NCBI GenBank assembly: GCA_965216845.1
Contig: OZ244200.1
Span: forward strand, 1,054,001 to 1,118,000
Length of the DNA: 64,000 bases
Reading direction: 5' to 3'
Source: Panacagrimonas sp965216845
GTDB lineage: Bacteria > Pseudomonadota > Gammaproteobacteria > Nevskiales > Nevskiaceae
Position numbers and translations under genes: made by a program. Numbering within the stretch: the stretch's first letter is position 1; the number at the start of each line of letters is the position of its first letter. The notes beneath the pieces were generated by a model. It did not search any database. It saw nothing but the letters and a program-made list of their open reading frames with translations, and was not told the origin of the DNA. Positions 63,952 through 64,000 of this stretch are shown piece by piece.

Positions 63952-64000
63952 GTGCCTGATTTGGATTTGATCCTGGAAGATCTGGTCGTCAACTGGTGGC
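63952..64000 (+). CDS. Start of an unidentified gene, cut by the window end
   Basis: A strong ribosome site (AAGGAAGGGG, 63938-63947) precedes GTG 63952; 16 codons follow, reading VPDLDLILEDLVVNWW. The start is well supported by the ribosome site, but 16 residues do not identify the family. Confidence 0.55.
   Translation, partial: MPDLDLILEDLVVNWW

Overview
The window is a high-GC chromosomal segment of a gammaproteobacterium. Several gene orders support this: petABC-sspB, diaA-yraN-lpoA diverging from rsmI-rnpB, a full division and cell-wall (dcw) cluster from mraZ to lpxC, and dciA and secA after lpxC. The mraY, secA, rnpB and lpxC sequences look gammaproteobacterial. I cannot fix the family; an environmental, possibly marine or hydrocarbon-associated lineage is plausible from the NhaD antiporter and the PQQ alcohol dehydrogenase, but this is inference.

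Layout. 1-5.4 kb is accessory: the end of an NhaD antiporter, two decayed copies of a REP-associated transposase, an HxlR regulator diverging from an mdaB-cupin-AhpD-like redox operon, and a toxin-antitoxin pair. 5.4-12.3 kb is metabolic: a lipid-anchored quinohemoprotein alcohol dehydrogenase, a dienelactone hydrolase, a CFA-type methyltransferase, a metallo-beta-lactamase-fold lipoprotein, a secreted unknown and purU. 12.3-15.2 kb encodes the cytochrome bc1 complex. 15.2-20.5 kb holds sspB, a potassium channel with a zinc ribbon, diaA-yraN-lpoA, rsmI and the RNase P RNA. 20.7-24.6 kb is a minor-pilin operon. 24.8-43.8 kb is the dcw cluster, in which all 13 junctions from rsmH to ftsA overlap by 1 or 4 bases. 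43.8-48.1 kb holds dciA, an M23 peptidase and secA. 48.1-57 kb mixes lipid, amino-acid and transport genes. 57-63.6 kb is a signalling block: a PAS protein, a HisKA_2 kinase and a REC-PAS-GGDEF-EAL protein in one overlapping operon, then tRNA-Arg(CCG) with a degenerate partial copy in front, then a class III nucleotide cyclase. The last 50 bases start an unidentified gene.

Working together: bc1 and the PQQ dehydrogenase are both periplasm-facing electron-transfer systems. lpoA, the mur genes, ftsI/W/Q/A/Z and the M23 peptidase build and remodel septal peptidoglycan. The HxlR-mdaB unit looks like a quinone or electrophile response.

No clearly new large system is visible. The most unusual items are: acpH, whose family start codon is ACG behind a good Shine-Dalgarno; a minor-pilin operon lacking pilY1 whose PilX-like protein is about three times the usual size; an FtsZ with a changed T7 loop; a His-rich insert in cytochrome c1; and the partial tRNA copy.
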